A DNA stretch of 64,000 nucleotides from Corylus avellana (lineage: Eukaryota; Streptophyta; Magnoliopsida; Fagales; Betulaceae), in contig NC_081545.1 of assembly GCF_901000735.1 (NCBI RefSeq), positions 14,186,919 through 14,250,918 of the forward strand. Reading direction: 5' to 3'. The notes beneath the pieces were generated by a model that saw only the letters and a list, made by a program, of their open reading frames with translations, was not told where the DNA came from and ran no database searches. Each line of letters starts with the position of its first letter. Within the stretch, counting starts at the first letter, position 1. A program made the translations under genes and the position numbers. Of this stretch, positions 11,370 through 23,703 are shown piece by piece.

Positions 11370-12374
11370 CACAGAAGCACAAACAAGATGAATCCACAAA
11401 ATCAAACCAATATATTCCTAGTTTAAGGTATAGAGGTGACCTTCCTTGAAGCTAGAATCTTAAGACCTCCAAAACCTCTCCTTCCTCCTCCTCCTCCTCT
11501 CTCTCTCGGGCATAGGCGCTGAAAGAGGCAAAATCTCTCTCTAGAGTTCAACCTTAACCGTTAAATAAGCCCCCTTCACGAGTCCATGCTGAAATGGCTC
11601 CATGTGTACATGTAAACTTTTATCATCGTTCAAAAATTTTAAAAGTATCATTAGAACATTTTATTGAGGTGTATTGTTAGTTAGAATGGTCCAAGGATCG
11701 TTCAAACGTTTTTCCTATTTCATTGTTACCAATTGGTCGAACATTTTGTGAATAATTCTACCAGTGTCAAAAATCTCATTTTTCTCGTCCTTCTAGGTTT
11801 AATGACTAATCCAACTCTACCTATCCTATTTAGGTATAACCCTGATCTAGTTTGAGCGTTACATATAAAGGTTTTGTAAGGAAAATCAATCTATAACATG
11901 ATTTTTTTTTATAATCAATACTTTCGAGGTTGACTAGCTCCCAAAATGATTTTACTTTTGAATAGTTCTTCAAAATATTTCAACTTCGTAACCAATATCT
12001 TGCATTGATTTATTTTCTTATAGTTTGGATTTTAGTGATTATCTTTGTGGTGTTTGCCCTTAAATTTGATAACTTCACTAATATGACTTTTTAGATAAGA
12101 GTGAGACATTTACTGTTTGTTATAAGTTGTGGTCTTAAAGAAAGGGGTTGAAGAAACTTAGGGAAGATTGAATGGAGGAATTTGTGCCACTCTTTCTGCA
12201 TTTTAGAAAAAGACTTTCTTCTGGCTTTTAGAAAATTTATAGGGCTCAAACTTTTAGGTTTTTTATTAAAAAAAAAAAGCCCTTTTTTTTCTTCTCTTTT
12301 TTAAGGATCCGTGGGGATCTTTTAGATTTTTTTTAGGGACCCAATAATTTTATAGAATTTTGGGGGGTTAAGAG
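11370..12374. other. Intergenic, nothing recognised
   Basis: Contains a (TCC)n/(TC)n stretch near 11480-11510 and AT-rich sequence. No coding similarity or transposon boundary was recognised. Confidence 0.4.
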
Positions 12375-12557
12375 GAGTAATGCTAAAAGTCACTCTTACA
12401 TCCCTCTTGTGTCATTCTAAGAATGATATGGCTTCTAAAATCACCATCGGGCTTGTAATTGATCATTATTGAATTTTGATCAAATGGTGATTTTAAAAGC
12501 CACCTCATTCTTGGAGCGACACAAGAAGGATACAGGAGTGACTTCTAGAATTACTAC
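12375..12557. mobile_element. GAGTAATGCTA-family MITE (MULE-type), degraded
   Basis: The left end GAGTAATGCTAAAAGTCACT and the reversed right end AGTAATTCTAGAAGTCACTC form inverted repeats. The same family occurs at 38515-38673 and 38789-38970, where 9-10 bp duplications identify it as MULE-type. Around the centre is a further inverted pair (ATTTTGATCAAAT). No intact target duplication is seen here. A second partial left end, GAGTAATGCTAGAAGTTCCC, starts at 12565. Confidence 0.6.
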
Positions 12558-12783
12558 GCTAAATGGAGTAATGCTAGAAGTTCCCCTTTTAAAAGAGGGG
12601 AAGAGTTTCAAATTGTTTTGGAAGCGTTCAAATGTTCTTATTTCCAAATTTGGGAGCCATCGCCCTCATTACACGGAGGAAGATATAAAGCTTTCGAGAC
12701 CACTGGTGAGCAACGAGCTCCTAAATCTTAGCTCCGAGAATTTGGGATAAGGATAAAGCTTCCTACAATCTCGGGATGCACTC

Positions 12784-13965
12784 TGATGAGTGCCAAATAT
12801 TGTATATTTGGGCCCCTTCACTTGTATTTGTTAGGCTCTTAGCTTTGTTATTTTCTAATTTTTTTTTTTTTTTGGTAGTATTGGTGTTTTAGTGTTTTGC
12901 AGATCATTGAGAGAAAACTGCAGTTTGAAAGGTGGAAATTAGAAAGAAGTTGAAGTTCTCTGGAAGAGCGATCGAACGCATGGTGCAGCGATCGGGCGCA
13001 TCTGCACTTGAGCCCATGCAAGCCACGCTCGAGTGCGCGCCTGCACCGCGGAAGATCTGATGAAGTCCCGAGTGCGCTCGAGTGCACCTAGTGTGCAATT
13101 GAGCGCACCCGCGTTGATCTGGCAATGCCGAAACCCTAGATTAGGTTATAAATAACATATTTTTTTTCTTGTAAAAACATATTGGAGGCGCCATTCTTTG
13201 ACTATTTTTGAGCTTTCACGATTTTCGAGTTCCTATTTTGCGTTCTTTTGTAAGTATGATTAATTTTATGCTCTCAATTGAATTCATTATGTTGTGTTCA
13301 GTCATGAGAGGCTAAGTCCTTCAACTATGGTTGAAGATGAAGCTTCGTCATTGATAAACTCATATATTCTCGTTAGTTGTTTGTACAATTCTAACTTTGA
13401 AAAAGAATGTTGTAGTTTTCCATTCAATTGGTTGATTCATCTCTTTTAATTGAATGTTATAGTGATTATGTATTGGAGTTGGATATTTGATGTGTTTCAC
13501 CCTTCGGATACATCAAATCATTCGATTGAAATCGGACATCCGTTATGATTCGTTAATCCAACAGATACATAGGATGATTTAATTTCAATCGGATATTTAT
13601 TGTAATTTGTAAAAATGGGTGGATTCATTGAATGATTTAAACTATATTTTTGTAAAACATCGAACAACATTTTGAGCATAATAGTTTGTTGGTTGTATAA
13701 GCAAATACGAGAATATAGAGTTAAGATTTGGCGAAGTGAATTCTGAAACCTTGGTGTTTTAATTCATTTGATTTCATTATTTTCTTTAGTTTATGTTTTG
13801 TTTACACGTCAAAATCATGAAACGCGGAACTAGGTTAAAATAGGATTGATTTAAATTAGAAACTGATTTTTGCAAACACAATTCGCTGTGGATCGACCTC
13901 GCACTTGCACACACTTTACTGCACACGACTCATGCGCTTGCGAGTACAATTAAATTTGTACATCA
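12784..13965 (+). repeat. 5' LTR of Athila-like element 1
   Basis: 1182 bp, TGATGAGTGCCAAATATTG to AATTTGTACATCA. An array of GCGATCGAACGCA-like words lies at 12968-13111, followed by a TATA-like box TTATAAATA at 13146-13154. It is nearly the same as 21385-22556. Confidence 0.92.
12968..13154 (+). promoter_or_regulatory. U3 promoter of LTR 1: CG-rich dyad array plus TATA box
   Basis: Five or more self-complementary words (GCGATCGAACGCA at 12968, GCGATCGGGCGCA at 12988, and CTCGAG-centred copies near 13028 and 13076) are followed about 35 bp later by TTATAAATA at 13146. The same arrangement recurs in the other LTR families of the window. A promoter role is inferred from position. Confidence 0.6.
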
Positions 13966-13970
13966 AATTT

Positions 13971-13988
13971 TGGCGCTGTTGCTGGGGA
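13971..13988 (+). other. Primer-binding site, tRNA-Asp type
   Basis: TGGCGCTGTTGCTGGGGA lies five bases after the 5' LTR. It is a slightly mutated complement of the 3' end of plant tRNA-Asp (TGGCGCCGTTGCCGGGG), the usual primer of Athila-like elements. Confidence 0.85.
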
Positions 13989-14468
13989 GTTTTTGTTTTT
14001 GTTAAAAATTATTTTATTTTTATTTTTATTTTTTTGTTTCTACCATTTTGATCTTAAAAAAAAAAAAAAAAAAAGCGGGCGTTAGTTGTTTCTGTTTTTC
14101 TGTAGTTTCAGAGAATTTCGGTCCCTGCCAGTGCGATCGATCGCACCATAGGGACGATCGAGCGCACTTCCACATTGAGTAGCGAGCAAGCACACCTGCG
14201 CTCAAGCGCACGCACACTCGATCGCACTCCAGTGACGATCGAGCGCACTAGCAGAGGGTACCACACGCACTCACGCTCGATCGCATTTTACCTTCGCTCG
14301 AGCGCAACTCCATAGGCCGCATCAGCATACCAGAAGCAGCTAAGCACAATTTTTTTTTTGAAATTTCTTCTGTTTATTTTTATTTTTAAATTTTTGTCTC
14401 TGTTTTTATTATCTTTTGTTTGTTTGTTTTCTTTTTGTGAATATTTCATTGTTGTTTAGTTAGTTTGT
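13989..14468 (+). other. Leader of element 1 with CG-rich dyad array
   Basis: Untranslated leader between primer site and gag. About ten GCGATCGATCGCAC/GATCGAGCGCAC-like words lie at 14137-14310, the densest array in the window, flanked by T-rich sequence. Confidence 0.7.
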
Positions 14469-15973
14469 TTGAGCACTTGTGATTGGTATATGCTTGGTCG
14501 GAGATCCCTGAATTTAGATTTGACACCTTTGGATCTCGACATTGATAGAACTCTTAGGAGAACTCGGAGAGTACCTATTGAGAGTGAGAATAGAGGTGAA
14601 ATGGGAGATCAACGAGATAATATACCCCAGAATGTGGAGCAACCTAGGGTTGAGCATGAGGATGCTAGAGCTAGGAATCCCGAGCAGGCTAGAGCTTGGA
14701 ACATGGACTTCACTACATCAATTAGGGATTTGTTCGCACCCGTTGTGACTAACTCCCATTCGTGTATAGTGTTGCCACCAACCAATGCTACCCATTTTGA
14801 TTTGAAGCACATGTCATCCAACTCCTACCATCATTCCATGGCCTAGAACTTAAAAATCCTTCCAATCAAGTAAAGATATTCAAGGACATGTGCATCACTT
14901 TCAAATTTCAAAATTTTTCCAAAGAGTTTGTCCAGCTCAGACTATTTTCTTTCTCTCTGCACGATAAAGCCAAGGCATGGTTGGATTCCAACACGCCTGG
15001 ATGCATTACATCTTGGGAATGCTTGTTAAGCAAGTTCTACAACAAGTTTTTCCCAATGTCAAAGGTCAATGAATGCAGAAAGGAGATAAGTTCCTTCACT
15101 CAGGAGGAGGACGAGAAATTTTCGGAGAGTTGGGAGAGATTTAAGGAGTTGTTGATAAGATGCCTTCCACATGGATATGAGAAGTGGAGACTCATTCAGT
15201 TTTTCTACCAAGGATTGACCCAATCGAACCATAGTATGATCGAGTCAATGAATGAGGGGGCCATTCTTAAGTTTGACGAGGGATGAAGCGTATAAGGCAT
15301 TGGACAAGTTGTCCAACAGCTCATAGTAGTGGGATTTTTCGAGTTGTCAAGATAAATTTGCCTGTATCCCCAAAGAAAGGAGGCATCTATGAGGTTAAGG
15401 AGGACACTAATTTGAGGATAAAGAAAGATGCCCTAACCAAGAAGGTTAAAGCTATTGTAGTAGGTCAATCCATAAATGCTGCCAACACATTCAATGTTGA
15501 TGGTTGTTCAATCTGTGCTAGCCCTATGCACTTAGCACAAAATTGTCCATCTTCACCAGCTTTTGCCGAGTGCTCCACAGAACAAGTCAACGCTTTCAAC
15601 GACTTTAGAAAGCAAGCGAGCGGACCCTATTTGGAAACATACAATCCAGGGTAACCACCCTAATTTCTCATGGAAGCAGAGCCATCCAATGAATCAAGGA
15701 GGGGCCCCTCATCATGCCCAAAATCAATACCCTTCTCGATTTCCCCCACATAGTCAGAATCATGGTCGCTCGGCTCAACTAGTGCAACCTCCTGCATCTT
15801 TGTCACAATCATCGCTGGAAGAAACAATGAAGGCATTCATACAATCGAATAGCCAGACCATACAAGAGCTCAAAAACTCTGCTATGGCAAACACCCAAGC
15901 GATAGATGAAGTGAAGAATGCCACCATGGTTAACACCCAAGCAATTATGAAGATGGAGAGTCAGATTGGATAG
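14469..15973 (+). pseudogene. gag of Athila-like element 1, broken
   Basis: Encodes the capsid/nucleocapsid polyprotein that packages the element RNA. It is spread over several frames. The first part (14469-14846) holds the N-terminus and THFDLKHM. 14888-15286 holds the capsid-like retrotransposon gag domain (LFSFSLHDKAKAWLDS, FYNKFFP, ESWERFKELL, FFYQGL). 15283-15654 holds a zinc knuckle CSICASPMHLAQNCP with intact CX2CX4HX4C. 15563-15973 is Gln/Asn-rich with repeated NTQAI heptad-like units suggesting a coiled coil. Stops or frameshifts separate each part, so no full Gag can be made. Confidence 0.85.
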
Positions 15974-16142
15974 ATAGCCAATCACTTGGGTGAGAGAGAA
16001 AAGGGAAAGTTTCCCAGTTAGCCCGTGCCCAACTCAAAAGGACAATATATGGTTGGAAATTCCTCAAGTCTTGCACTCGGGCAAGAACATGTGCAGTCGA
16101 TTGTCACACTGAGGTGAGGGAGATAAGTGGACAATCAAGTGG

Positions 16143-19100
16143 TTGTTCCTGAAGAGAACCCTGTTGTGTGACAAGGGCAAGAGAGTGGCAACAAGGAGAA
16201 GAGAGATGCTGAGCCATCTACAGCCACACCCACTATTGAGGATCCTCCTAGGTCATTTGTACCTAAAGCGCCTTATCTTGAAAGATTACAAACGCCCAAG
16301 AAAGGAGGGAAGTTTGAGGACATTCAGGAGGTGTTCAAGCAGGTCCAAATCAATATCTCATTTTTGGATGCCATCCAACAAAGTGCCTTCATATGCCAAG
16401 TTATTGAAGGACTTGATCACAGTTAAGTGGAGAACGAATGTCCCAAAGAAGGCATTTCTGACCAAGCAAGTTAGCTTTATCCTTCAGTGCAAGTTGCCCA
16501 TTAAGTATAAGGACCCTGGGTGTCCTACCATCTCTTGCACAATAGGAGTCAGCCGAATTGAGAAGGCTCTTTTAGACCTTAGGGCGAGTGTGAATCTCCT
16601 ACCCTATTCAGTTTACCTGCAATTGGGGTTAGGAGAGTTGAAGCCCACATCCATGACGCTTCAATTGGCTAACAGGTCCGTTAAGATACCATGGGAATCA
16701 TTGAGGATGTTTTGATCAAGGTGGATAAGTTTTACTTTCCCGTGGACTTCATTGTGCTAGACACAAAACCGGTCCAAAATGTTGGGATTTAGATACCGGT
16801 GATTCTAGGGTGACCATTCTTAGCTACGGCTAACGCCCTGGTCAATTGTAGGACAATGGTGATGAAGATTTCCTTTGGAAAAATGACAGTGAAGCTGAAT
16901 ATCTTTGATATCAGCAAGCAACCACTAGAATATGATGAAGTGAGACATGTATGCTTCATAGAGGAGATCATGGAGGAGACTGTGGATGAATCAAGCATTG
17001 AGGACCCCTTGGAGGCATGCTTTGCTCAGTTTGGAGAGGATTTAGACTTGGATAAATTGCTTAAGCAAGCGGACGCGATTTTGGAGACTGCTCCTCTGGT
17101 GAGTAGTGAGAAGGAGGAGATAACAGTACCTGATCCCCCCAAGAAGAAACTTAAGCCTCTTCCGGACAATCTTAAGTGTAAGTTCCTAGGTCCAGCAAAT
17201 TCTTTGCCTGTGATTATAGCTTCAGACTTGGTTGATGCTCAAGAAGAGAAATTGTTGGAGGTTCTAAGAGAGCACAAGGAAGCTATTGGCTGGACAATTG
17301 AGGATATAAAGGGGATCAGCCCCTCAGTGGTAATGCACAAAATACATCTGGAGGAGGATGCCAAACCATTGAGGGAGCCACAAAGGAGGCTTAACCCAGC
17401 TATGCAGGAAGTTGTGAGGACCGAAGTGATAAAGTTGTTGGATACAGGGATTATCTATCCAATTTCCGATAGCAAGTGGGTGAGCCCAATTCATGCAGTA
17501 CCAAAGCGAGCTGGATTGACGGCGGTAAATAACAAAGATGACGAGTTGGTCCCAACTCATATTTAGTCAGGATAGAGAGTTTGCATAGACTACCGCAAGC
17601 TAAATGCCGCCACCAGGAAGGATCACTTTCCACTCCCATTCATTGATCAGATGGTGGAGCACTTGGTTGGGCACGCATACTATTGCCTCTTGGATGGTTA
17701 TTTTGGATATAACTAGGTCCCTGTGGACTCCGAAGACCAAGAGAAGACGATGTTTACTTGCCATTTTGGGACGTTTGCCTACCGTCGCATGCCCTTTGGG
17801 TTATGCAATGCACTTGCTGCTTTTCAGTGGTGCATGATCAGTATTTTTCTGACATGGTAGAATGTTTCCTTGAGGTTTTCATGGGTGACTTCTTTGTCTT
17901 TGGTTCATTGTTTAAGGAGTGTCTGCACCGCCACACCTTGGTCTTAGTGCGGTGCAAGGAGAAGAACCTAGTGCTCAATTGGGAGAAGTACCATTTCATG
18001 GTGAAGTAAGGCATTATACTGGGGCACGTCATATCTCATCGGGGGATTGAGGTTGACAAAGCAAAGGTGGACCTGATTTCTAACCTTCCACCCCCACGTA
18101 CGGTGAAGGAGGTTCGTTCTTTTCTAGGCCATGTAGGATTTTATAGACGATTCATCCAGGACTTTAGCAAGATCGCCAGGCCTTTGTGCAAGTTATTGGT
18201 GAAGGATTCCCCATTTGTACTTGATGAGGACTGCAAGATAGCATTTGGGGATCTAAAGAGAATTCTTATGTCAACACCCATTATTCAGCCACCCAACTGG
18301 GGTGTGCCATTTGAGATCATGTGTGATGCATCAAATTATGCAGTCAGAGCTATTTTGGGGCAGCGTGTTGATAGAATCCCCCATGCCATTTACAATGCGA
18401 GCAGGACTCTGAACGATGCACAACTCAATTACTCTACCACTGAGAAGGAGTTGTTGTCGTTTATGCATTGGACAAGTTTAGATCATATTTGTTAGGATCT
18501 AAAATCATCATATACTCGGATCACGCAACATTGAAGTATCTTATTTCCAAAAAATATGCTAAATCTCGTCTTATCCGGTGGATTTTGTTACTTCAGGAGT
18601 TTGACATAGAAATTATGGATAAGAAGGGTTCCAAAAAGGTGGTGGCGGATCATTTGTCTAGATTGACTGTGGATTACACCAAGGACACCAGCCCCATTTC
18701 TAAGACCTTCCCTAGTGAGCAATTGATGCACATTGCTCACAATCCCACACCATGGTTTGCTGACATAGTGAACTATCTTGTCACTGGCCAAATGCCTTTG
18801 CATTGGGGGCGACAAGATAGGTTCAAATTTTTGTCCATGGTGAAGTATTTTTTCTGGGATGATCATTACCTGTTCAAGTATTGTCCCGATCAGATCATTA
18901 GGAGGTGTATACTTGAGCATGACCAATCCAATGTCATCTTCTTTTGTCATGATCATGCTTGTGGAGGCCACTTTAGTGCTAAGAAGACCGTTGCAAAGAT
19001 TTTGCAGTGTGGATTCTATTGGCCTACCCTGTTCCGTGACTCTCATGCATATTGTGTTGTATGTGAGCGTTGTCAGAAGCTTGGGAGTATCTCAAGGAGA

Positions 19101-20043
19101 AATATGATGCCCCTCCACCCCATTTTGATTGTGGAGATTTTTGATGTGTGGGGCATTGATTTTATGGGACCTTTCCCGAACTCCTTCGACTATCTATACA
19201 TTTTGGTTGCTGTGGACTATATGTCCAAATGGGTGGAGGCAGTTGCATACAAGACCAATGACCACAGAGTCGTGGTCCAGTTTCTGAGAGACTATTTTTG
19301 CTCGTTTTGGTACTCCTCGAGCAATCATAAGTGATGGAGGTAAGCACTTTTGCAACCGGATTTTTGAGCAGCTGATGAAGAAGTATTTCATCACTCACAA
19401 GGTTGCCACCCTGTATCACTCATAGACGAGTGGAAAAGTGGAGATATCCAATCAAGAGATCAAACACATTTTGGAGAAGACGGTGAACCCTACAAGGAAA
19501 GATTGGTCTCTCAGGTTGAATGATGCACTATAGGTGTATCGTACAACATTTAAGACACCGATTGGGATGTCACCCTATCAACTTGTGTACAGGAAGGCAT
19601 GTCATCTTCCTGTGGAGTTGGAGCATTGAGCATACTGGGCAATCAAGCAGCTAAACTTCAATCTTTTGGAGGCTGGCTCATAAAGGGAGCTCCAACTCAA
19701 TGAATTAGAGGAGCTGAGGAATGACGCATATGATTGTGCAAAATTGTACAAGGCACAGATGAAGAAGGCTCATGACCAAAGTATTTTGAGATGATCTTTT
19801 GAGCCTGGTCAGAAAGTCCTTCTCCACAATTCAAGATTGCATCTCTTCCCAGGTAAGTTGAAATCTCAATGGACAAGCCCATTTATTATTCAGTCAGTTT
19901 TTTCTCATGGGGCCATCGAGATTGAGTATCAGAAGAATGGAAACACCTTCAAGGTGAATGGACAGAGGATAAAACCATTCTTGGAGGGGAGGGATATGGA
20001 GTTTGAGATGACATTGTTGGAGGACCCAAGTTATTTAGAGTGA
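16143..20043 (+). pseudogene. pol (PR-RT-RNase H-INT) of Athila-like element 1, broken
   Basis: Order along the DNA: a protease region (16440-16800) with LLDLRASVNLLPYSVY, where the usual LGAS has become LRAS; reverse transcriptase (about 17380-18020) with DYRKLN and RMPFGL; RNase H (about 18290-18660) with EIMCDAS and TTEKELL; integrase with an H/C zinc region (HACGGHF...CERCQ near 18950-19080), then GIDFMGPFP, and a C-terminal part ending at a stop at 20041. The RT catalytic box reads FMGDFF: the first aspartate is glycine (GGT at 17884-17886). Stops occur near 17568, 17716, 18007, 19421 and 19627, with a frame change near 18470. The enzyme is inactive. Confidence 0.88.
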
Positions 20044-21384
20044 TTGTCGTCTATTGTGGAGAGTTTGGTTGAAGACTTAAAACTTAGTGCTTGTGGAAGG
20101 CAATCCTTATTCTTTTCCATTGTCATTTGATCTTGTTTGTCTGTTTTGTTTTTGTTGTGTTTTTCAGGTCAAGTGTCTGCCATTCAAGTTTGGGGGAGTG
20201 TTCTCCGACGTTACACCCGACTTGCGCCGCTCATCTGGTATTGTATGTCTAGACGCATTGGGGACAATGTGCCGTTTTAGTTTGGGGGTGGGGTAGACCT
20301 TTCCTGTTGTTTTCCTTGATTATTCTTGTTGTTTGTGTGTAATAAATAAATAAAAATAAAAAGTAAAAGTAAAAAATAAAAAATTTGCTATGTTATTGAT
20401 TGAGCATGATTACACTTCAGTTGTGGTTTGTATGTCATTTGTATGTTTAACACCTTGAACATTGCATACCATTAGAAATCTGAGATTTTTGACTCATTTG
20501 TTGGTTTAGAAAGACTTCACGTGTTTTAGTTGTTTATCACATGCACTTTAGTATAAGGTCTGTGAGGTATGAGATTTGACTTGAGGAATGTGTGTCTTGA
20601 GATTTGTAGGAGGATTTGTTGATGAAAACCTTGGCTTAAAAAAAAAAAAATCATCATTAGTTTGAGTTTCTCATTGAGTAACCGGACCTCTTGCCTCACT
20701 AAGAAATAAGTGTTTGCGTAAAACGATGAGAAATTCGAGTTGATTGATTGTATGGGTAGTTTGGTTTCGTAGCTCTTTTTGACTTGAGTAATTAATTAAG
20801 CCTTTATGGATGTTTCTATATCCAATGCCCTAAAACTATCTGGTTTGAGAGTCACTGGCTCAACACTCGTTACATAGGTCAATTAGAAGTACAATGGAGT
20901 CAAGTATTGCACAGCCTACACAAAAAAATTGCACATTGTGATTCAAGCATTGGTTGTTTTTCATCTGATTGAATTCTTATAAATTTTGGGGTACACAAGC
21001 TTTGAGAATAGTTTAAACCACATAAGTCTACGTTAGTCTCACTTTGCACTTATTGGAGCATGTGTTGAGTTGAATGATTTTTGGATGTCTTGATGATTGT
21101 GGTGTTCATTTGGTTAAACTTGCTCATGATGTATAAACCATGTGTCTGCGTGGAAATCATTGTTTGTCAATAACATAGTGTTTGAAATGTTTGTGCGTAT
21201 TATTGTTGGTAAACCCTCAATAGACTTCACTTGTCCACTAGGGATGCCTAGGGGTTTAAAAGGATTGTTGCATATGTTAAATGCAATCATTTCTCCCACG
21301 ACAGCAAACTTATGTTTCTTGTTTTGATGTTGTTTTTCATTTTGTTTTGTTAAGGGACTAGCAAAATGAAAGTTTGAGGGTATT
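20044..21384 (+). other. Post-pol untranslated region of element 1
   Basis: No open frame of note and no envelope-like sequence. Two G-rich polypurine-like tracts (TTTGGGGGAGTG near 20190 and TTTGGGGGTGGGG near 20280) lie far upstream of the 3' LTR. The tract next to the LTR is AAAATGAAAGTTTGAGGG (21363-21380), the likely plus-strand primer. Confidence 0.65.
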
Positions 21385-22556
21385 TGATGAGTGCCAAATA
21401 TTGTATATTTCGGCCCCTTAACTTGTATTTGTTAGGCTCTTAGCTTTGTTATTTTCTGATGTTTTTTTTGGTAGTTGTTGTGTTTTTTTGTTTTGCAGGT
21501 CATTGAGAGAAAATTGCAGTTTAAAAGGTGGAAATTACAAAGAAGTTGAAGTTCTTTGGAAGAGCTATCGAGCGCATAGTGCGACCATCGAGCGCATCTG
21601 TGCTCAAGCCCATGCAAGGCACGCTCAAGTGCGTGCCTGTACCGTGGAAGATCTGATGAAGTCCCGAGTGCGCTCGAGTGAACCTAGTGTGCAATCGAGC
21701 GCAGCCACGCTGACCTAGCAACGACGAAACCCTAGATTAGGTTATAAATAACATAATTTTTCTCTTGTAAAAACATATTGGAGGCCCCATTCTCTAACTC
21801 TTTTCGAGTTTTCACGATTTTCGAGTTCATATTTTGCATTCTTTTGTAAGTATGATTAATTTTATTCTCTCAATTGAATTCATTATGTTGTGTTCAGTCA
21901 TGAGAGGCTAAGTCCTTCAACTAAGGTTGAAGATGAAGCTTCGTCATTGACAAACTCATATATTCTCGTTAGTTGTTTGTATGACTTTGAATAAGAATGT
22001 TGTAGTTTTCTATTCAATTGGTTGATTTATCTCTTTTAATTGAATGTTATAAGCGATTATGTATTGGAGTTGGATATTTGATGAGTTTCACCCTTCCGAT
22101 ACATCAAATCATTCAATTGAAATCGGATATCCGTTATGATTCGTTAATTAAACAGATACATAGGATGATTTAATTTCAATCGGATATTTGTTGTGATTTG
22201 TAAAAATTGGTGGATTCATCTAATGATTTAAACTACATTTTTGTCAAACATCGAACAACATTTTGAGCATAATAGTTTGTCGGTTGTATAAGCAAATACG
22301 AGAATATAGAGTTAAGATTTGGCGAAGTGAATTCTGAAACCTTGGTGTTTTAATTCATTTGATTTCATTATTTTCTTTAGTTTATGTTTTGTTTACATGT
22401 CAAAATCACGAAACGTGGAACTAGGTTAAAATATGAGTGATTTAAATTAGAAATTGAATTTTGCAAATACAATTTCCTGTGGATTGACCTCGCACTTGCA
22501 CACACTTTACTGCACATGACTCGTACGCTTGCGAATACAATTAAATTTGTACATCA
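21385..22556 (+). repeat. 3' LTR of Athila-like element 1
   Basis: 1172 bp, matching the 5' LTR from TGATGAGTGCCAAATATTG to TTGTACATCA. The CG-rich array is at 21562-21706 and the TATA-like box at 21742-21750. Some array words are degraded by C-to-T and G-to-A changes compared with the 5' copy, as expected if methylated CpG decays. Confidence 0.92.
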
Positions 22557-22687
22557 CACTGCTATGGAGAGGTTAAATGGGACTCCTCGTAATTTTGGTG
22601 GGATGATCTATATATGCTGCCTTGCTTATAAAAGGAGAAGATTACATCTCTTTTTTTTTTTTTAATTGTTCTACATATTCTTATAAG

Positions 22688-23103
22688 AGAAAATTATAGT
22701 TTATCCCCCCCCCAAAGTTGACAGCGTTTTTCAATTTGAACATCAAAGTTTCAATTTTTGCAATCCACCCCCACAAAGTTTCAATTTTTTTCAATTCGAC
22801 CAATATTATCCCAAAATTCCCATATTGCCCCTGATTTTATTTTATTTTTTTATTTTTTATGAAAAAAAAATTGGGGTTGCAAAAATGGCCAGATGGGCAA
22901 ATGGGTGGCTACGACCACCTTGAATTTTTTTATTTTTATTTTTATTTTTATTTATTTATTTTTATAAAAAATAAAAAAATAAAAATTAGGGGCAATATGG
23001 GAAGTTTTGGGAACTTTGGGGGGGGTGGATTGCAAAAATTGAAACTTTAGTGTTCGAATTGAAAAACACTGTCAACTTTAGGGGGGTAAACTGTAATTTT
23101 CCC
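22688..23103. mobile_element. MULE-type MITE with long inverted repeats
   Basis: The left end AGAAAATTATAGTTTATCCC and the reversed right end GGGAAAATTACAGTTTACCC open inverted repeats of about 150 bp. A perfect 10-bp duplication TTCTTATAAG lies at 22678-22687 and 23104-23113, diagnostic of Mutator-like transposition. The centre is T/A-rich and non-coding. It sits only ~130 bp beyond the Athila-like element. Confidence 0.88.
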
Positions 23104-23121
23104 TTCTTATAAGCAAGCAAT

Positions 23122-23703
23122 TGATCGTCGTGCACTCCAAATCACTAAAAGAGCAATTGTCAAAGGGGGCCCCGGTCTCCAAAGTCAGAAACCGAGAGAG
23201 ATCGTGCTTCGGCGTACAATCATTCAATATGCTCAAAGGGATTAGTTGAGCTCTGAGAGATAATATTCAGAGGGTATGAGAAGGTATCTTTGTACCTTGT
23301 GTAGGGGCCTATTTATAGGCTCGAAGGTTGAAGTAGACTTGAACTAGTTCTCCTTATTTGAGTTGGTTTGAGAGTCCAGAGTTAACATAGAACTCAATAG
23401 CTATCATGTAAAGATAAACCTTCAACAACTATCATGTAGAGATAAACCTGAACAATTATCTTGTGGAGATAATCTTGGGAAGTCACCTTGTAGAGATAAT
23501 CTTGAATAGTTAGTTATCTTGTAGAGATAAGCTTAGGATTCGTAGGAGTTTGACCTGGAATTGAGCTTCTTCATTCCGATATTATCCTAATTGGAATATT
23601 TCTTATCAATTAATATCCTTTGCTTATTAATATCTTCGTGAGCCTATCCTTAGCCATTGGGCCCAGAATTTGGTAGGCTTGTAGTGTGAATTTATTCCTA
23701 ACA
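23122..23703 (-). mobile_element. Probable solo LTR (unassigned retrotransposon)
   Basis: On the minus strand it starts TGTTAGGAATAAATTC and ends GACGATCA, has a TATA-like box (minus strand TATAAATA, 23310-23317), and upstream of it about five degenerate repeats at 23400-23533. These are LTR-like features but no 5-bp duplication or internal sequence confirms the ends, so the boundaries are approximate. Confidence 0.5.
23400..23533 (-). repeat. Tandem hairpin-like repeat in LTR promoter region
   Basis: Five degenerate units about 25-30 bp long, best copy TTATCTTGTAGAGATAA, whose arms TTATCT and AGATAA are complementary around a 5-base loop. The array ends about 80 bp upstream of the TATA-like box. 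Confidence 0.65.

Larger units (their letters stand above)
12784..22556 (+). mobile_element. Athila-like Ty3/gypsy retrotransposon 1, full length, inactive
   Basis: Two direct LTRs (12784-13965 and 21385-22556) enclose a primer-binding site, gag and pol in the order protease, reverse transcriptase, RNase H, integrase. The flanks CACTC (left) and CACTG (right) are a one-mismatch 5-bp target duplication, so both ends belong to the same insertion. The LTRs differ at scattered sites (about 95% alike by eye), so the insertion is not recent. Gag and pol are broken by several stops and frameshifts. The tRNA-Asp-type primer site and the protein blocks ([21 protein letters not shown]) place it in the Athila-like lineage. 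No envelope-like frame is seen in the 1.3 kb after pol. Confidence 0.92.

Noticed and set aside
13026..14217. Short minus-strand frames overlapping the LTR and leader of element 1
   Set aside because: They arise from the CG-rich arrays, which remove stop codons, and have no homology.
14137..14310. Bacterial (cyanobacterial HIP1-like GCGATCGC) contamination
   Set aside because: The words sit inside plant LTR retrotransposons with matching LTRs and recur across the window.
23400..23533. CRISPR-like spaced repeats
   Set aside because: Degenerate units without unique equal-length spacers, in a plant LTR.
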